64,000 nucleotides of DNA from Plasmodium coatneyi (taxonomy: Eukaryota; Apicomplexa; Aconoidasida; Haemosporida; Plasmodiidae). The translations under genes and the position numbers were made by a program. The notes beneath the pieces were generated by a model. That model saw nothing but the letters and a program-made list of their open reading frames with translations, was not told the origin of the DNA and made no database searches. Positions 11,105 through 23,771 of this stretch are shown piece after piece (the stretch's first letter is position 1; every line of letters begins with the position of its first letter). Where the stretch lies: positions 1,655,501 to 1,719,500 of the forward strand of contig NC_033565.1 of NCBI RefSeq assembly GCF_001680005.1. Reading direction: 5' to 3'.

Positions 11105-14100
11105 CCTGAGTTGTATATGATAAAATTGTAACTTTCTTTTATTTCAAAAGACCCATTGTTATTTATATGAAAAGAGTTGCCTTTTTTTTTGTAAGGTTTA
11201 CATTTCTGTTGGCAATGCTTTTGTATTCACTATGCGTTTAACCAAATTGTTGTAATAATTAACCGGCGCGCGTGTTGCCACATTTTTGACGGTGATTCCA
11301 TTTAAAAGAGAATATATTAAGGTCCTTTAAGCTACTTTAAATGAATTAGCATAAAAATATGTCCACATATATATGTTTGTTCACTCACAATTTAGTCAGA
11401 ATCCGCGCATGGTGATAATCGTTTATTATATGTACGGTTTTTTTTATTTATTTCTCCTCATCTGGTAGAATTATTCTTTTTGCGTAAAGTAAATTGAGAC
11501 CAAATGATATTGCAGTTGGCGAGAGCAAAGTTGCAAAAATGAGAATTTAATCGAGCACTAACCACGTAGTAGCTATGTGCTACGAATGATTTTTTAAAGG
11601 AAAGAATGATCGATTAAATCGTTTCCTTCCAATGTTTCAATGGTATATTGCGCGAATGCGAAATGATAACAAATGGGCATTTTTATGAGGTGAAAAAATT
11701 ACTTAATTACACTGTACGGGGTTTCCATAAGGGTCGTTATTATTAGAGTTCTGTTCTTACGCAAAGCAGTGGAAAAGATGGAATTACATCTATGTATATG
11801 TGCACTGCCTTCTTCCTGGCCTATGCAAAATGACAAAGAATGAACGGAATGAATAATGAGCAAAGTGTTACATCACTGTGTCTGGTACTTCCACTACGGT
11901 TAGAGGCATATAAAAGAGGAGCTTTTTTTTATGATGATAAACGAGGCAAATGAACAGCTTCCTGGTACGCACTTACGTTTGTCTCTATGTATGTGTAAAC
12001 TGCAGTCATGTAATAAAACGATCGGTGGGCGCTTAGTCTTAACTAAGCAGTTGTTTATTTAATTTAAATATCTCAAATGAGATGGACTCAAAGGGATGTC
12101 AACCTTTTAGAATAACCCAAAACATTATATTTCTCACTTTGGTCTTTTTAAAATTTTGTTTTTTAATAAGAACTGACAAATTAATGATATCATAGGGGCG
12201 ATGCACGTTAAGTAACCACAACTGTGCGATTTTGCAGTATCGATAAATGTTAGCTACAAGCTATTCGTGCTTCAGCAGAAAAAATAAGAAGGTGTTGGAG
12301 AGAAATAAAATTAGAACAGAGTAAAGTATAACAAAATAAAGTAAAGAGGAAGATGTCTGCATCCTATTTACTTGTCCCTTTTTACCCTAGTATAGTCAAG
12401 ATCCCTTTCGCTCGGAACATTACAATTGATGGTATATAGAAGTCTCCTATTTCTTATTCACATAAAAAATAAGGCACCTATACGTGAAAGAATGGTAATA
12501 AAAGAGGTTTGGGAATGTAGTATGAAATGTGTAATGAGGAGGTAATAATTGGCAAGACTTATCCATATGAAGCGTTCTCCTTATTTTTTTACCCTTTTTA
12601 AGTAAAATAAAAGAAAAAATATTTTACTATGAGACAGTGAAAAATTGTAAAAGTTAAATTATTATTTTCCTAGAATAAGCACTTCATAGTAAAAGTTTGG
12701 ATAATGTAAAGAGTTCAAAAATGACAGAAGATACAACTGAAGAATTGGGGCGGGTGAATATATAAATATGTGGCAACAAAATTGGGGAAGCAAATTAATC
12801 AGTATGAATGGATTTGAATTGGTAATGAAACAATAATTTATAGGTTACACATCATCTGATCATGAGTTATAGGAAGTGGCTCGGATGAAGGAATTGGGTG
12901 GAGACAGAACCTTCTGCCCCTTAAATATATAATTAGCAAAAAATTGAACATTCATCGTTGCGTATTTAGTATTTACCATTTACCATTTGGATTTTTTTAT
13001 CAGTTAACAAACATTGAATCTTTAATATTGAATCCCTAATGTGCGGTCTCTCCCCTAAAATGCGAAGACTATAACATTTAGCATTTAATATTTAATATTT
13101 AACGTTTAAAATGGTTCTTATAAGGTTTTAAATTAGCTATTCTTATGCGCATGGTAAAAAAACAACATAATAGTCGTGTTAAGGTGCACAGTATATATTT
13201 ATCCTGACAAAAAAAATTATTGTAGAACGCATACTGAAACATTATTACTGAGCACACAAATAATTGTATACACAGTAATAACTGACATTCAAGTAAACAG
13301 AGAATAAGCACTGTAAAATATTATCATACAAATAATTATGTAAATGAATAATAAATGAATAAATAAATGCAAAAATATATAAATAAATCAAAGAAAACCA
13401 ATAAAAAAAAAAAAAAAAGACGAAAAAAAAACAACTGTATATATATAATATTTAATATAGATAGAGTACCAACTAACGCGGAATATAACTAATTTAGAAA
13501 AATCCTAAACGATAAACGTTTTTAATATATATTTATTTTTTACAATAAAAAAAAAAACATGAATTGTTATTTTAAACAATTCTATATTTTCGAAAATAAT
13601 GGGAATTTTTATTAAAAAATAATAAGTGTTGGTCCTCTAGCAAATTTTTTCTTATTCTCGCCGGAAAGATATGTATAAATTATACACGTAAATTTTTTCC
13701 TCCTATGATTTTTCGAGGCATTTTTTGTTCATAATTGGAGATATTCTTTTTGTATGGACTATGAGAAAAGGTACTTCTTCTTTAAGAAAAATTTCCCTGT
13801 ATTGAACATCTTGATTATTGTAATTTTTCCCATCAAGGACAATCTCTTTGCCCTACTGCTGGATATTAAAAATATTGTTGTTCTATGTAGTGGAAGCTGT
13901 GTGCGCCTATGCAAAAAAAAAAAAGGAGATGCTTGTTCTGAAAGTACGCAAATTTGATCTAATAAAAAATTCTTCTTCCTCCCTCTCTTTTTTGATATAC
14001 ATATATTTTTTTTTTTTTTTTTTGGCCTTCACTAATTTCGTAGTCTTGGCAGTTTTAATGTGTGCAGTTATGTCAAGCAAATAAGTCCAGGGGAAAAATA

Positions 14101-14170
14101 TATGACGTACACCTGTCTTCATTTGTTTCGCTTCAGTTGAGTTCAATTGAATTCGTTTTCGCTAACCACG
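10639..14170. other. Intergenic between two Trp-rich antigen genes
   Basis: 3.5 kb with no firm gene. A 39-base A run lies at 11063-11101. A short ORF at 13754-13957 on + looks faintly protein-like but breaks into another frame after about 45 codons and has no family resemblance, so I leave it uncalled. The right edge is the 3' region of the large Trp-rich gene. Confidence 0.45.
11063..11101. repeat. Poly(A) run, 39 bases
   Basis: An uninterrupted run of A in the intergenic region. The length is likely polymorphic between isolates. Confidence 0.9.
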
Positions 14171-17100
14171 TCATTCATTTGGGAGTGACCTTTGCAAGTC
14201 CATTATCCATACTTTCCATTGCTTCTTGACTATCCAATTGTTAACAAAGCGGTTGAGCATTGAGAGAAAGGCGTTTTTTCTTTCCGATTTCCAATTATTC
14301 CATATTTCATTCTTAACTTGTATTAATATCTGATCTTTTTCATGGACCCACTTTTGCCAGTCTTCAGCTTCAGTGCCCCTAAGCATATTCCATGTGTACC
14401 AGTCGAGTTTTTGGCTTCTAAGTGATGGTTGTTTATTTGAATACTCCCATTTTAGCCAATACTGATATTGATCACATTTCTTTTCACTCAATAACCAATC
14501 AAAAATTTTGTTATTTTTCCATTGTTCCCAATCTTCCAGTTGCCATAAATTGTATTCTTTTCTAACTTGGTCTATCCATTTCTCTATATCCATCGCCATG
14601 ATGGATTCTCCATCCTTCTCAATCCATTTGATCCATTTGGAATCGTCCCATTTTTCTGACTTCTTGTAAACATCGAAACCGTGATCTTCTAATAATTCAT
14701 TGTTGTAATGCATCCATTTAAATTGGAAGTCTTCTATAAATTTAAGGAACTCCATTTCCTTTAAATTGAACCATTTCTCTCTTTCTTTTTGTATATAGGA
14801 ATTGTAAAGTTCCCATTCCTTATTTAATTCCTCCATCCAGTTCTCCCAATCAGGATTTATGGGCATGTCTTTATCTTTATTACGACCTTTATATCTACGA
14901 CGAATCATAAAATTAGAATTCATAATCTTATACCATAGATTTTGTAGGGCGCGTGATATAGGGTGTTCCTTTTCATCAAGCCATTCTTTGTAATCTGAGA
15001 GTACAAGTTTTTCTTTAGCCATATTATTCCCATAGTCTGCTTCTCTTAGTTGCATTTTTTTCTCTTGCCCATGTTCAAAATTTTCATCATTTGGATCATT
15101 AACTGGCATACCATTTTGGTACATATTGTGCATTTGTTTTTCAATGTCTTCTTTCACACATTTTTGATTGTGATAGTAAACGCTTTCATCATCCTCATCG
15201 TCTCCTTCTTCGCCTTCTTCATTGTAATAATACACACTTCCTTCTTCCGTGCCGTCTCCATTGTAATAGTACACACTCCCTTCATCTTCATCGTCTCCTT
15301 CTGCGCCTTCTTCATTGTAATAGTACACGCTTCCTTCTTCCTCATCGTCTCCTTCCGTGCTCTCTTGATTATGATAGTACACGCTTCCTTCATCTTCATT
15401 GTCTCCTTCTACACTCTTCCCTTCACTAAGAACGTGCATCTGGTACTCAGTTCCCCCTTCTGATGCGCTTTCATGCTTTTCGCTACCTGCCACTGATTTT
15501 GTTTCCAATTTTTCGTCTTCCTTGTTTGGTTCTGGAGTGGTAAAATTTTTCAATGCACAGGATTTATCTTCAGTTTCTGGCTGTGTTTGGCTTCCAGTTT
15601 TTGCATCACCTTGTTCTAACGGTTTTGTCTCAGTTTTAGTTTCACCTTCTAGCGGTTTTGTTTCAGTTTTTGCGTCACCTTCTTCTAAAGGTTTTGTTTC
15701 AGTTTTTGCGTCACCTTCTTCTAGCGGTTTTGTTTCAGTTTTTGCATCACCTTCTTCTAAAGGTTTGGTCTCAGTTTTAGCATCACCTTCTTCTAAAGGT
15801 TTTGTCTCAGTTTTTGCGTCACCTTCTTCCAACGGTTTGGTCTCCGTTTTAGCATTACCTTCTTCCAACGGTTTGGTCTCCGTTTTAGCATCACCTTCTT
15901 CCAACGGTTTGGTCTCAGTTTTAGAATCACCTTCTTCTAAAGGTTTTGTTTCAGTTTTAGCATCACTTTCTAGCGGTTTTGTTTCAGTTTTAGCATCACC
16001 TTCTAGCGGTTTGGTCTCAGTTTTAGAATCACCTTCTTCTAACGGTTTGGTCTCAGTTTTAGCATCACCTTCTAGCGGTTTTGTTTCAGTTTTAGCATCA
16101 CCTTCTTCTAACGGTTTGGTCTCAGTTTTAGCATCACCTTCTAGCGGTTTTGTTTCAGTTTTAGCATCACCTTCTAGCGGTTTTGTTTCAGTTTTAGCAT
16201 CACCTTCTAGCGGTTTGGTCTCAGTTTTAGCATCACCTTCTTCTAAAGGTTTTGTTTCAGTTTTAGCATCACCTTCTAGCGGTTTGGTCTCAGTTTTAGC
16301 ATCACCTTCTTCTAACGGTTTTGTCTCAGTTTTAGCATCATCCTTCTTCGTTTGATCTTCTTCGGTAAGGTTAGAAATAGCTGATTTCTTATCTACACCA
16401 TCTTGAGCATCTTTTTTAGCTTTAACAGAATATGCAAATATTACTGGGATTCTCGGTTTTTCACTTACTACAGATTCGGTTTCGGTTACTTCTGCTCTAC
16501 TTAGTATTGACTCGGTTTCGCATTTTTCTTTATACTTGTTCTTTTGATATTTTCCGGTATGTTTAAAGATACCTGATTTCTTATCTCTAGCGGATTGAGC
16601 ATCTTTTTTAGCTTTAACAGAATATGCAAATATTACTGGAATTCTCGGTTTTTCACTTACTACAGATTCGGTTTCGGTTACTTCTCCTCTACTTAGTATT
16701 GACTCGGTTTCGCTTTCTTCCTCTTCACTTAGTACTGATTCGGTTTCTGTAATTTCTTCTCTTACAACTGAACGATCTTGCGATTTTTGTTTTTCTGTCT
16801 TTGGTTGCATTTTTACTGGAGCTTTTGGAATAACGTATTTCTTTTGTACTCCTTGCGGAACATTCTTAACTTTTCCACCTTCTACTTTAAATGATTTACC
16901 TGGAACATTCTGATGGCATGGTGTTAGCTTAGGTTTCCCGGGTCGTCCTTTCGCAACAACACCCCATTGACCAGTTTTCCTTAGATTTTGTTGATGTGCA
17001 TTATAAGCTCTATTATTTTCAGCTGTTACGACGGGAATTTTGTACTTGGGTTTTCTAACTCCTTTTTGCATTTTCATACATTGTGGTTGTGGCTTCATTT

Positions 17101-19637
17101 GGGGGTGTGGTTGCATTTGTGGGTGTGGTTGAATATGCGGGTGTGGTTGCATTTGAGGGTGTGGTTGCATTTGCGGGTGTGGTTGCATTTGCGGGTGTGG
17201 TTGCATTTGCGGGTGTGGTTGCATTTGCGGGTGTGGTTGCATTTGCGGGTGTGGTTGTGGCTGTGGCTGTAGCTGTGGTTTCACTTGTGGTTGTGGTTGT
17301 GGCTGTAGCTGTGGTTTCATTTCTGGTTGCAGTTGTGGTTTCATTTCGGGTTGCAGTTGCGGCTGTGACTGCTGCTGTTCCGGCTGTAGGAGTTGTTGGA
17401 GTTGCAGCAGCTCTTGCAGCTGTTCCTGTTGTTCCGGCTGTAGCAGTTCTTGGAGTTGTGGCTGTGGTTGCTGATGTACCAGTTTTTGCAGCTGTTCCAG
17501 TTGTTCCGGCTGTAGGAGTTGTTGGAGTTGTAGCAGTTGTAGCAGTTGGAGAAGTTGTTCCGGTTGTAGCAGTTGTTGCAACAGTAGCAGTTGTTCTGGT
17601 TGTAGCAGTTGTTGCAGCTCTAGAAGTTGTTGCGGCTGTAGCATTTGCTGGAGTTGTAGCACTTGTTGCGGCTGTAGCAGTTGTTGCAGTTTTAGCAGTT
17701 GTTGGAGTTGCGATTTCGGCTGTGATTGTGGTTGTGGTTGTGGTTGCAGTTGGGATGGTTGTGGTTGTGGTTGCAGTTGGGATGGTTGTGGTTGTGGTTG
17801 CAGTTGGGATGGTTGTGGTTGTGGTTGCAGTTGCAGTTTTGGCCGCAATTGTGGTTTCATTTGTGGCTGTGTTTTCACTTGTGGCTGCGGTTTCACTTGT
17901 GGCTGCGGTTTCACTTGTGGCTGCGGTTTCACTTGTGGCTGCGGTTTCACTTGAGGCTGTGGTTTCACTTGTGGCTGTGGTTTCACTTGTGGCTGTGGTT
18001 TCACTTGTGGCTGTGGTTTCACTTGTGGCTGTTGTTTCACTTGTGGCTGTGGTTTCACTTGTGGCTGTGGTTTCACTTGTGGTTGTGGTTTCACTTGTGG
18101 TTGTGGTTTCACTTGTGGTTGTGGTTTCACTGGTGGTTGTGGTTTCACTGGTGGCTGTGGTTTCACTTGTTCTTGTGGCTGTGGATCCGGTTGAGGTTGA
18201 GGTTGCGGTTTCACTTGTTCTTGTGGTTGCAGTTGGGATGGTTGTGGTTTCGGTTGTTCTTCTGCCTCTTGGTTCAATTTTTTTTTCTGTTCATCGAATT
18301 TTTTACATATATTTGCACGTACTTTTCTTTTACTTGGATCTTGCATTTGTTGTGTTTTTCTCAGCATTTCTAAATTTGGTTTTTTAGTTGGATCATCTTT
18401 GGCAGCAGTAGCAAGTTTATTTTCCACGACTTTATCCCCTTGTTTACACATTTTATCCTTGTCATCTACTATCTTGGATTTTTCTTCGTCTTTTTCTGAT
18501 TTTTCAGAAAGTCCAATGCCAACTGGTTTAGTAATTTTATTTTCATCTTTTAAGTTCTTATTCTGCATTGTTTTTTTCCAATCTTCGATTGTATCTTTTT
18601 CATATTTATGGGCAATATTCTCCTTTTGTTCGGGGCTTTCAGTTTGACACTTAGGAGGAGCTACAGGAGTTTGGTTTTCTACATTTGCAGATGGTGTTTT
18701 ATTAGGAAGATTAGCTCCTTCACCTGTTTTCCCAATATTTTGTTGTTGGTGCGTACTTCCAAACTGTTGCACTTGTGCTGGATACTTATTTATCTGTTTT
18801 TCCTTTTCGGAATCTGCTGCTTTGGTGTCTTTGGCCTCTTTTTTATCATGATGATCAGCATCAGCTCCTTTCAATGCAATTGGTTCCATTGTAGGTTTCC
18901 CCGAAATAGCGGTTTCACGTCGTTTACACAGCGTAGGATCAACACTAGCGAATTTATACTCTAATGCTTTTTTCAGAATTTGCAATTCTCTATCTTTTGC
19001 TTTGAACCATTTATTCTTATCATCTTCCATGGACTTTGTCAATTTTTTCGATTCGACATTTTTTTCTTCAAACCATTCGTCCCTTTTGACTGTCACGTCA
19101 TTATTGAAATCTCGCCAATCTTGCTCGAAATTTTTTACAAAAAGATACCATGTACTATTATCTCCACTTTTGGGTATTTCTTTAATTGAACGGGATTCAT
19201 CCTTGTGCTCTTCCACTTTGAATTTATCACGGTAGTCATGGTTCGTTCCGGAATTAGGAGAGAACTGAAATAGGGATAAAAAAAAGAAGTGAAAAGAAAT
19301 TGAAGGGAAGTGATTCACTTATTACAGAAAGTTAAAGAACAGCCTACGTACGTACGACGTACTTATGTGTGTAACGTATATATATATACTTGTAGGAATA
19401 TGCACACAACATAATATGGCTAGGTTCCGCATACAATTCATGTGTAATTCGCTTATCATTTTTCTATCTTACTTCGGTGCATTTCGACAGGGGCAGAACC
19501 ACATAGGTCAGGAGGAATAAGATAACGTATATACATGATGAAACTGTTTTTCTGCTAGTATTTGATGATACATAGCCTTCATTTTTTTCTATTACACTTG
19601 GACGAGAGGTTGAGCTTCTTGTTTTAGGTACCTTCAT
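14171..19637 (-). CDS. Giant repeat-rich tryptophan-rich antigen, two exons
   Basis: Exon 1, 19637-19473 (55 codons), starts at ATG and holds a recessed hydrophobic stretch (CIYVILFLLTYVVLPLSKC) before a GTAAGA donor. Exon 2 is 19264-14171 after a CCCTATTTCAG acceptor, phase 0; total about 1,752 aa. Exon 2 order: a short Trp-containing segment (WYLFVKNFEQDWRDF); a charged low-complexity region; a Pro/Gln region made of QVKPQP, LQQLLQPEQ and QMQPHP arrays; two imperfect copies of a module with KPRIPVIFAYSVKAKKDAQ; 21 KTETKPLE repeats in 11-12-aa units; about five acidic EGSVYYYN repeats; and a C-terminal Trp-rich domain of roughly 250 aa (WENWMEELNKEWELYN onward). The split Trp-rich domain and two-exon structure place it in the same family as the gene at 9603. 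It is far longer than usual members. Repeats probably vary between strains. Confidence 0.88.
15608..16345 (-). repeat. KTETKPLE coding tandem repeat
   Basis: Inside the giant Trp-rich gene: 21 copies of an 11- or 12-aa unit (33 or 36 bp) of the form (E)GDAKTETKPLE, with few substitutions (S or N for D/A). Unit-length alternation between GD and EGD forms suggests past unequal exchange. Confidence 0.9.
17085..18260 (-). repeat. Pro/Gln coding repeat tract
   Basis: Three successive coding arrays in the giant Trp-rich gene: about eight QMQPHP units (17090-17260), a Leu/Gln/Glu tract with LQQLLQPEQ-type units (about 17350-17720), and QPQPSQL followed by more than a dozen VKPQPQ units (about 17730-18240). 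The antisense strand has no stops over most of this stretch, which produces a long spurious ORF on +. Confidence 0.85.
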
Positions 19638-21109
19638 ATTATTCCTTTATTTCGTTCAGTTTTCACATGTATAACATATATATTTTATAAAATAAGTAAT
19701 ATATGTATTTTGTAAATTAACAAAGAATGAACTATCATTCATAATCTAATTTATTGCATGATCCTGGGGTGTTCTTTATCTATATACATTTTCTTAATTC
19801 TAATAATCATTGTGAATGAAGAAAAGAAAATGTAACAGAAATTATAGACGAAGACGCGGAAAAGAAAAAATATTTACACTAAATAATATGCTTTGTCACT
19901 CGATGTACACTCTTGTTAGTGTGCTTCAATCTGCTATATTTTAAACAGTATAAAGGAGCGCTGGTTTGTGTTAAACAATAAAATGTACATATCTAATAAT
20001 ATTATTATATAAAACTTTCTTACGTTGACATTTTTTCTTTTTCTAGGAAAAAATTAGTTTAACTGATATAACATTACATATATGAATATATATATATACA
20101 TATAGAGGTGGATTTATTTCTGTAAATGCAACGTACACTACTTCATTTTTTCCTATATTTTACAATTTCTGTTTCCTATTTTTTAATTTATCCAATTTTG
20201 CTATTTTAACAAATTAACACTTTTTCGTAATAAAAAAAAAAGGAACAAGTTAAGAAAAAAAAAAAATAAATCTTGGGAGTTGTTAAAAATAAAAAAAAAA
20301 AAAAGATGTATACATGTATAGTACGTAAATTGATGAGAATATTTTTTTACAACAGTGAACCACGCTGTTGTTATTCTCCCCTTAATAGCTCATTTTTTTT
20401 TCTAATTAATTTTATGAATATGAATATTTAATTTTTATGTACATATATGGGTCAGTATTTTTAGGGACACGGAAACGTTTTCCAGTGGGTCTCAATTTGT
20501 TTCTTGCACCACTTTTATAGGCTTATCATACCTATAGATCTGTAACTTCGGGAAAAAATAATTAGTTATAATAAAATAGAAATAACAATTTTTAAAAATA
20601 TCTAAGATGAATATATAAAAGGGTATATAATAAAAATAATATAACGAATTTCCTAATATTAAAAAATTCCATTTTTAATAGATACAAAAGAAATGAATAA
20701 TTAATTTTTTAGGTATGTTAATAATTCTCCTTTTTCCTGTTCTATTTTTCATAGCCCTTCGTTTCCTGCTCTTTTTTTTATTTTAATTTAAGCATGCAAA
20801 TAGTATTAATACCCTTTTATAAAATTATGCTTTTATTCCTTGCTACGCATGCCTAATTTATTTTATTTATTATTTTCTAGATGACGGTATTTCAACGTTT
20901 CATTTTTTTTTTTTTCCTTTCTATGTTATATTTTTGTACATCTTTGCGTGCGCACAATTTTCTGTATTACCTAATTTTTTCTGTTGTGTATTTTATTTTT
21001 TTTTTTTTTGGGGGGGGTGTTTCATATTGTTCAGATTTACCTTATTTAATTTTTTTCTTTTCGTGTGCGTATATTGTTCTTTTTTAATTTTAAGCTTTTT
21101 CTTCCTTCA

Positions 21110-21151
<42 letters not shown>

Positions 21152-22959
21152 AATCCAGTAAAAAAATAAACGTTCATTTTTTTCAACCTATTTGACAAAT
21201 AGTGATTTGTTCATTACCTGGGAAGCAGATTAAAAAGTTGGCAATTTTTGCGATAAAAAAGACATTTTACTGAAAACGCGCAGTTAATTCTTTAATTAGT
21301 GATGTGTTTAAAAGGTATAAAATTTTTACACACCAAGGGACATCCTATTTTTATTAATTTTTACACTTGCATTATTCGATGTTGTAATTATAATAGAATG
21401 TTCATGATCACGTTGTAAAAAAAAAAAAAAAAAAGGTTTTCTTCTCCTTCTTTTTCTTCTTTTCCTTTCTTTGTGGGGAAGGGTCATATAAAATAACCCT
21501 ATGATGAATTGATAGCACCTAGATATACACACTTAAAAGCATATGTGTCTACTGTGTGCTTGTATAATTAAAAAGGGCGTATACAAATGAGAACATATAA
21601 GCACATATATATCCGTATACATAATTGGATGGGTAACAGGAATGTAAGATTTAGTGAAGGGGGACACTTTTCCTTTTAAAGAAGAATGTTCCCGTGGTCG
21701 TTTCTACTTACGTGAACTTTTACGAATGATATATTGTTTTCTCCCTTGGGGAATTTGTTCGGTGATCACACTTCTTTATACATCAGTTTTTCCCGCTAAG
21801 CCGAATGTGATGTGTTCGAATGTGTAATATGTTATAATAGTCCTGTGGTTTACTGTAAAGATTCGCAAACCACAATTGTATGTCTCCTCTTCTTTTTCCT
21901 TTCCCCTTTCTGAAAATTAAAAAATTATTTTTTTTCAAATTTGTTCTTTCTTCCCAAAAAAAAAAACTATTCAAAAGGGGCAAAAGCGAACATGTGTGAG
22001 CAGTCAAAGGCGACGGGCTCACATAGAACCAGCAAGGAGGTGTGTCCTTGTAGTAATAGAATTCCGAACGTTTTACAAAATTACCATTAACTTGTACACC
22101 AGTATTATAGGGGGGAAACCACTCGTTTGTATAAGCGAATGATACATATAGGAAGAAATTATACATGGTGTTCTAATTGAGCAAAAGGAACAATTAGTTT
22201 ATATAGAACATATGTTCCACCTTCTCCTCTGTTGTTGATAATTCTTCGCAGATAAGTGACAATTTTCTGTACAGCCTTACCAAGCAGCTGGCTCCCAGCT
22301 TCCCAGAACCTGCGTCCCACATACCCTGAACTCTAAAACCTAAAGTGCTGAACTTTAAATCATGCATTTTAAACCCAGAAAATTCCATCGTTTTCATATG
22401 CAAAAGATATAACTTCTTTCTTCCTTATTACTTTCTCCACTTTTACATCCAAACTAGAACAGTACATTTTGGGTGCATATATATAAAATTTCATTTTTCA
22501 AATGTAGATAATTTCCATTTATTACACCGTGAAAACTGCGATACAACTGAAAAATATGTATTAAATTTTTGAGAATACCAACCAACTTTAATTAATTCTT
22601 GAATATTATACTATATATTATCAAATCAGTTTTTTTATTATTTTTCAATGTCATATTTTTTATATGTATTATTATGCATATTACTTTTTCATTTAAATTA
22701 TATATATATATAATTAGAACAGAAAACGGTAAATCGCATGCACGGAGAATTTAATGAGCATATTTTGTTAAAAAAAAAAAAAAAAAGAGAATAATCCTAT
22801 AATTAATGCATACATATTTAAAGAATAAGGGATCGTTCAACCCATATATATAGAGAGGAAAAATTCCTATATAATGCATAAATATATATAAAACGAAAAA
22901 TATGTCACAATTTTGAACCTTATTACGCTAAAGGCAAAAAGAAAAAAAAAAAAAACAAG
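19638..22959. other. Intergenic, with poly(T) and weak telomere-like motifs
   Basis: No supported gene. AT-rich upstream region of the giant Trp-rich gene, then T-rich low-complexity DNA with a 37-base T run at 21112-21148. Around 22322-22378 there are C-strand telomere-like words (CCCTGAA, CCTAAA, TAAACCC) in a locally less AT-rich patch. The last 250 bases precede the exported-protein gene. Confidence 0.45.
21112..21148. repeat. Poly(T) run, 37 bases
   Basis: An uninterrupted T tract in intergenic DNA, with other long T runs just upstream. Confidence 0.9.
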
Positions 22960-23771
22960 ATGATATCTTTTGCGAGATTTTCAATCCTCATCCTTGTTCT
23001 AAGCTCCTGGCAACATTCCCACTACGTACGACATTAACTATTGAATTCTTAAAATCTGCTCATATATATTGTGGTTCATTTTTTTTTTTTTTTTGTGTTG
23101 AAAATTAAAAATTTCTGCTTTTTTTTATTTTAATATTCATATAGTCTACAAAATTTGAATATACTCCTTTCCTTCCTTCTTAGGTAACTGAATTGGGCAC
23201 ATCATGGGGTAGTAGTACAACTAGCCAAGATGACACCTTAGGTGTAAGGATTAGTAGATCCTTAATAGGTGAAACCGATATGCAAACACCAGAACAGAAT
23301 AAAAATCCTGTTAATCTTAGTGGCAATCCTCCTGGGGAAACCACTTTGGGTGGAGCGTCTGGAACACCAGATTCTAAAGTTGGATCAGATGTGTTATTAA
23401 CAAATTCACAAATTAAGACACAGCATGAAAAAGAAGGAATGGAGCCTAGGGGACTTTTTGATGCATTTGTGCACACTGTCCTTATGAATAAAAAATGGGT
23501 CCCCGTGGGGTTAGGCATTTTTTATTATTATATATGGTTCTTATGGCACCACACCCTTAGTGCCAGTAGATTCGCTGGAGTAGGCCAAGAAGCGTTCGCC
23601 ATATACTTGCTTGCGGTTAAATTGAGCATAGGAATTATGCTTTCCATCGTGCTATTTCGGTTCTATTACCAAAGGAATGTATTAAAAATGTTAGATAAAA
23701 TGTTGAAATATATAACTTCCTTAGAGAAAAACCAGCAACATGCAAAATCCCAGGAAAAAGAGAAAAAATAA
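22960..23771 (+). CDS. Exported-type protein, two exons, two transmembrane segments
   Basis: Exon 1 is 22960-23025: 22 codons, MISFARFSILILVLSSWQHS then HY, a signal sequence ending at a GTACGA donor inside ACTACGTA. Exon 2 is 23184-23771 after a CTTCTTAG acceptor, phase 0; total 217 aa. The mature region begins with about 95 polar residues rich in T, G and S, followed by two hydrophobic segments (around WVPVGLGIFYYYIWFLW and FAIYLLAVKLSIGIMLSIVLF) and a basic coiled tail. A short signal-peptide exon, polar spacer and two transmembrane segments are typical of Plasmodium exported proteins. There is an RSLIGE word near residue 35, which is not a strict PEXEL (RxLxE/Q/D). I do not recognise a named family. 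Two genes further right share the exon-1 design and donor context. Confidence 0.78.

Noticed and set aside
13754..14084. Short + strand ORFs starting MDYEKRYFFFKKNF
   Set aside because: Looks faintly coding but changes frame, lacks splice support and ends in poly(T); too weak to call.
15399..16355. + strand ORF of 318 codons with SVLASPSSNGLV repeats
   Set aside because: Antisense shadow of the KTETKPLE array in the Trp-rich gene.
17083..18387. Long + strand ORF of 434 codons, all Val/Ala/Ser, plus overlapping Trp/Leu frames
   Set aside because: Antisense shadow of the Pro/Gln repeats of the giant Trp-rich gene; pure repeat composition and no start or signal features.
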